From positions 1 through 7,746 of the forward strand of contig JAAXUD010000111.1 in the NCBI GenBank assembly GCA_013336205.1: a stretch of 7,746 nt of DNA. Reading direction: 5' to 3'. Of the stretch, positions 7,234 to 7,746 are shown piece by piece. Each line of letters opens with the position of its first letter. Within the stretch, counting starts at the first letter, position 1. This DNA is from Lentimicrobium sp. (lineage in GTDB: Bacteria > Bacteroidota > Bacteroidia > Bacteroidales > Lentimicrobiaceae). A model generated the notes under the pieces. It was not told the origin of the DNA and did no database searches. It saw nothing but the letters and a program-made list of their open reading frames with translations. The translations under genes were made by a program, and so were the position numbers.

Positions 7234-7264
7234 TTTGCAATTAGCCCGTTTTAAATTACCTTTG
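7234..7264 (+). promoter_or_regulatory. Bacteroidota-type promoter for the response regulator gene
   Basis: TTTG at 7234-7237 and TACCTTTG at 7257-7264 are separated by 19 bases. Both elements and the spacing match the established Bacteroides sigma-ABfr consensus (TTTG at -33, TAnnTTTG at -7). Transcription would start near 7270, giving a leader of about 50 bases before the ATG at 7320. Confidence 0.75.
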
Positions 7265-7319
7265 GTACAGATTCTTCCTGAAATCTGCAAAGTTTTCAAC
7301 CTGATAAAAAACAGAGTTA

Positions 7320-7746
7320 ATGGAAAACGCTCAATTTAAAATTTTATTGGCCGACGATGAGCCTGATGTACTTGAGTTTCTGAGCTACAACCTGAAAAAG
7401 GAAGGCTACCAGACACTTAAAGCCAAAAACGGACGCGACGCCTTAGCTATTGCCCGGAAAGAACTCCCGCATCTTGTAATTCTTGATGTTATGATGCCTG
7501 AGCTTGATGGAATTGAAACCTGCAGGGAGATAAAACTATTGCCGGAACTTAAAGATACAATCGTAGTTTTTTTAACTGCCAGGGGAGAAGACTATTCACA
7601 AATAGCCGGATTCGATGCAGGTGCCGATGATTATATTACCAAGCCAATAAAACCCCGCATCCTTACATCCAGGGTAAAGGCTTTGCTCCGTCGTTATAAG
7701 TCTGGTGAAACAACAGAGGAAGCCGTTAATCTTCCCGATATGATCA
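7320..7746 (+). CDS. Two-component response regulator, receiver domain (3' end outside window)
   Basis: 142 codons are visible and the frame is open to the window end, so the C-terminal part is missing. The visible part is a complete CheY-like receiver domain (about residues 6-126): the acidic pair Asp12-Asp13 in LLADDEPD, the phosphorylated Asp56 in VILDVMMPELDG, the switch Thr86 in VFLTARGE, and Lys108-Pro109 in DDYITKPIKP. The ILTSRVKALLRRYKSG stretch (114-129) matches the end of the receiver and linker in OmpR/PhoB-type regulators, so a winged-helix DNA-binding domain is expected downstream. It should act in the cytoplasm as a transcription factor controlled by a histidine kinase; no kinase gene is in the window. 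The start follows a well-placed promoter and gives the normal N-terminal length for the family. The gene is divergent from the CAP gene. Confidence 0.93.
   Translation, partial: MENAQFKILLADDEPDVLEFLSYNLKKEGYQTLKAKNGRDALAIARKELPHLVILDVMMPELDGIETCREIKLLPELKDTIVVFLTARGEDYSQIAGFDAGADDYITKPIKPRILTSRVKALLRRYKSGETTEEAVNLPDMI

Noticed and set aside
7121..7319. A - strand promoter for the CAP gene (TACATTG near 7147-7153)
   Set aside because: The match to TAnnTTTG needs a deleted base or two mismatches, and there is no TTTG at the expected distance.

Overview
The window looks like chromosomal DNA of a member of the Bacteroidota, most likely Bacteroidales-like. Two consecutive genes end in type IX secretion system (T9SS) sorting domains. 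Start codons lack obvious Shine-Dalgarno sequences. One intergenic region carries a close match to the Bacteroidota housekeeping promoter (TTTG, 19 bases, TAnnTTTG). I cannot name a genus, and I see no transposon, phage, CRISPR, tRNA or rRNA sequence.

Left part (1-4706, + strand): the 3' end of a gene for a large T9SS-exported surface protein is followed after 19 bases by a complete 1276-residue gingipain-type cysteine protease (family C25). The protease has a signal peptide, a gingipain propeptide, a catalytic domain with an intact His/Cys/Glu set, an Ig-like domain, two CARDB-like repeats, a Rossmann/amidotransferase-like segment, a PKD domain and a T9SS sorting domain. A strong intrinsic terminator follows. 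The two genes are probably co-transcribed and both products should be exported to the cell surface or medium.

Middle (4707-5844): a 172-base AT-rich leader precedes a single + strand gene for a NYN (PIN-like) ribonuclease fused to a cold-shock-like RNA-binding domain. It ends at a long symmetrical hairpin.

Right part (5845-7746): two - strand genes, a secreted CAP/SCP-domain protein followed 52 bases later by a small outer-membrane beta-barrel protein, run towards the NYN gene and share its terminator. They are transcribed away from a response regulator gene on the + strand, which is cut by the window end. The 199-base divergent region between the CAP and regulator genes holds the promoter match and two inverted repeats that could be operators.

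The most notable item is the protease. Compared with recalled Porphyromonas RgpB, it keeps the catalytic residues at the same spacing, the Asp and Trp of the arginine pocket, and the Arg|Tyr-Thr-Pro propeptide cleavage site. Its C-terminal half is built differently. I found no clearly new multi-gene system; the other findings are modest.
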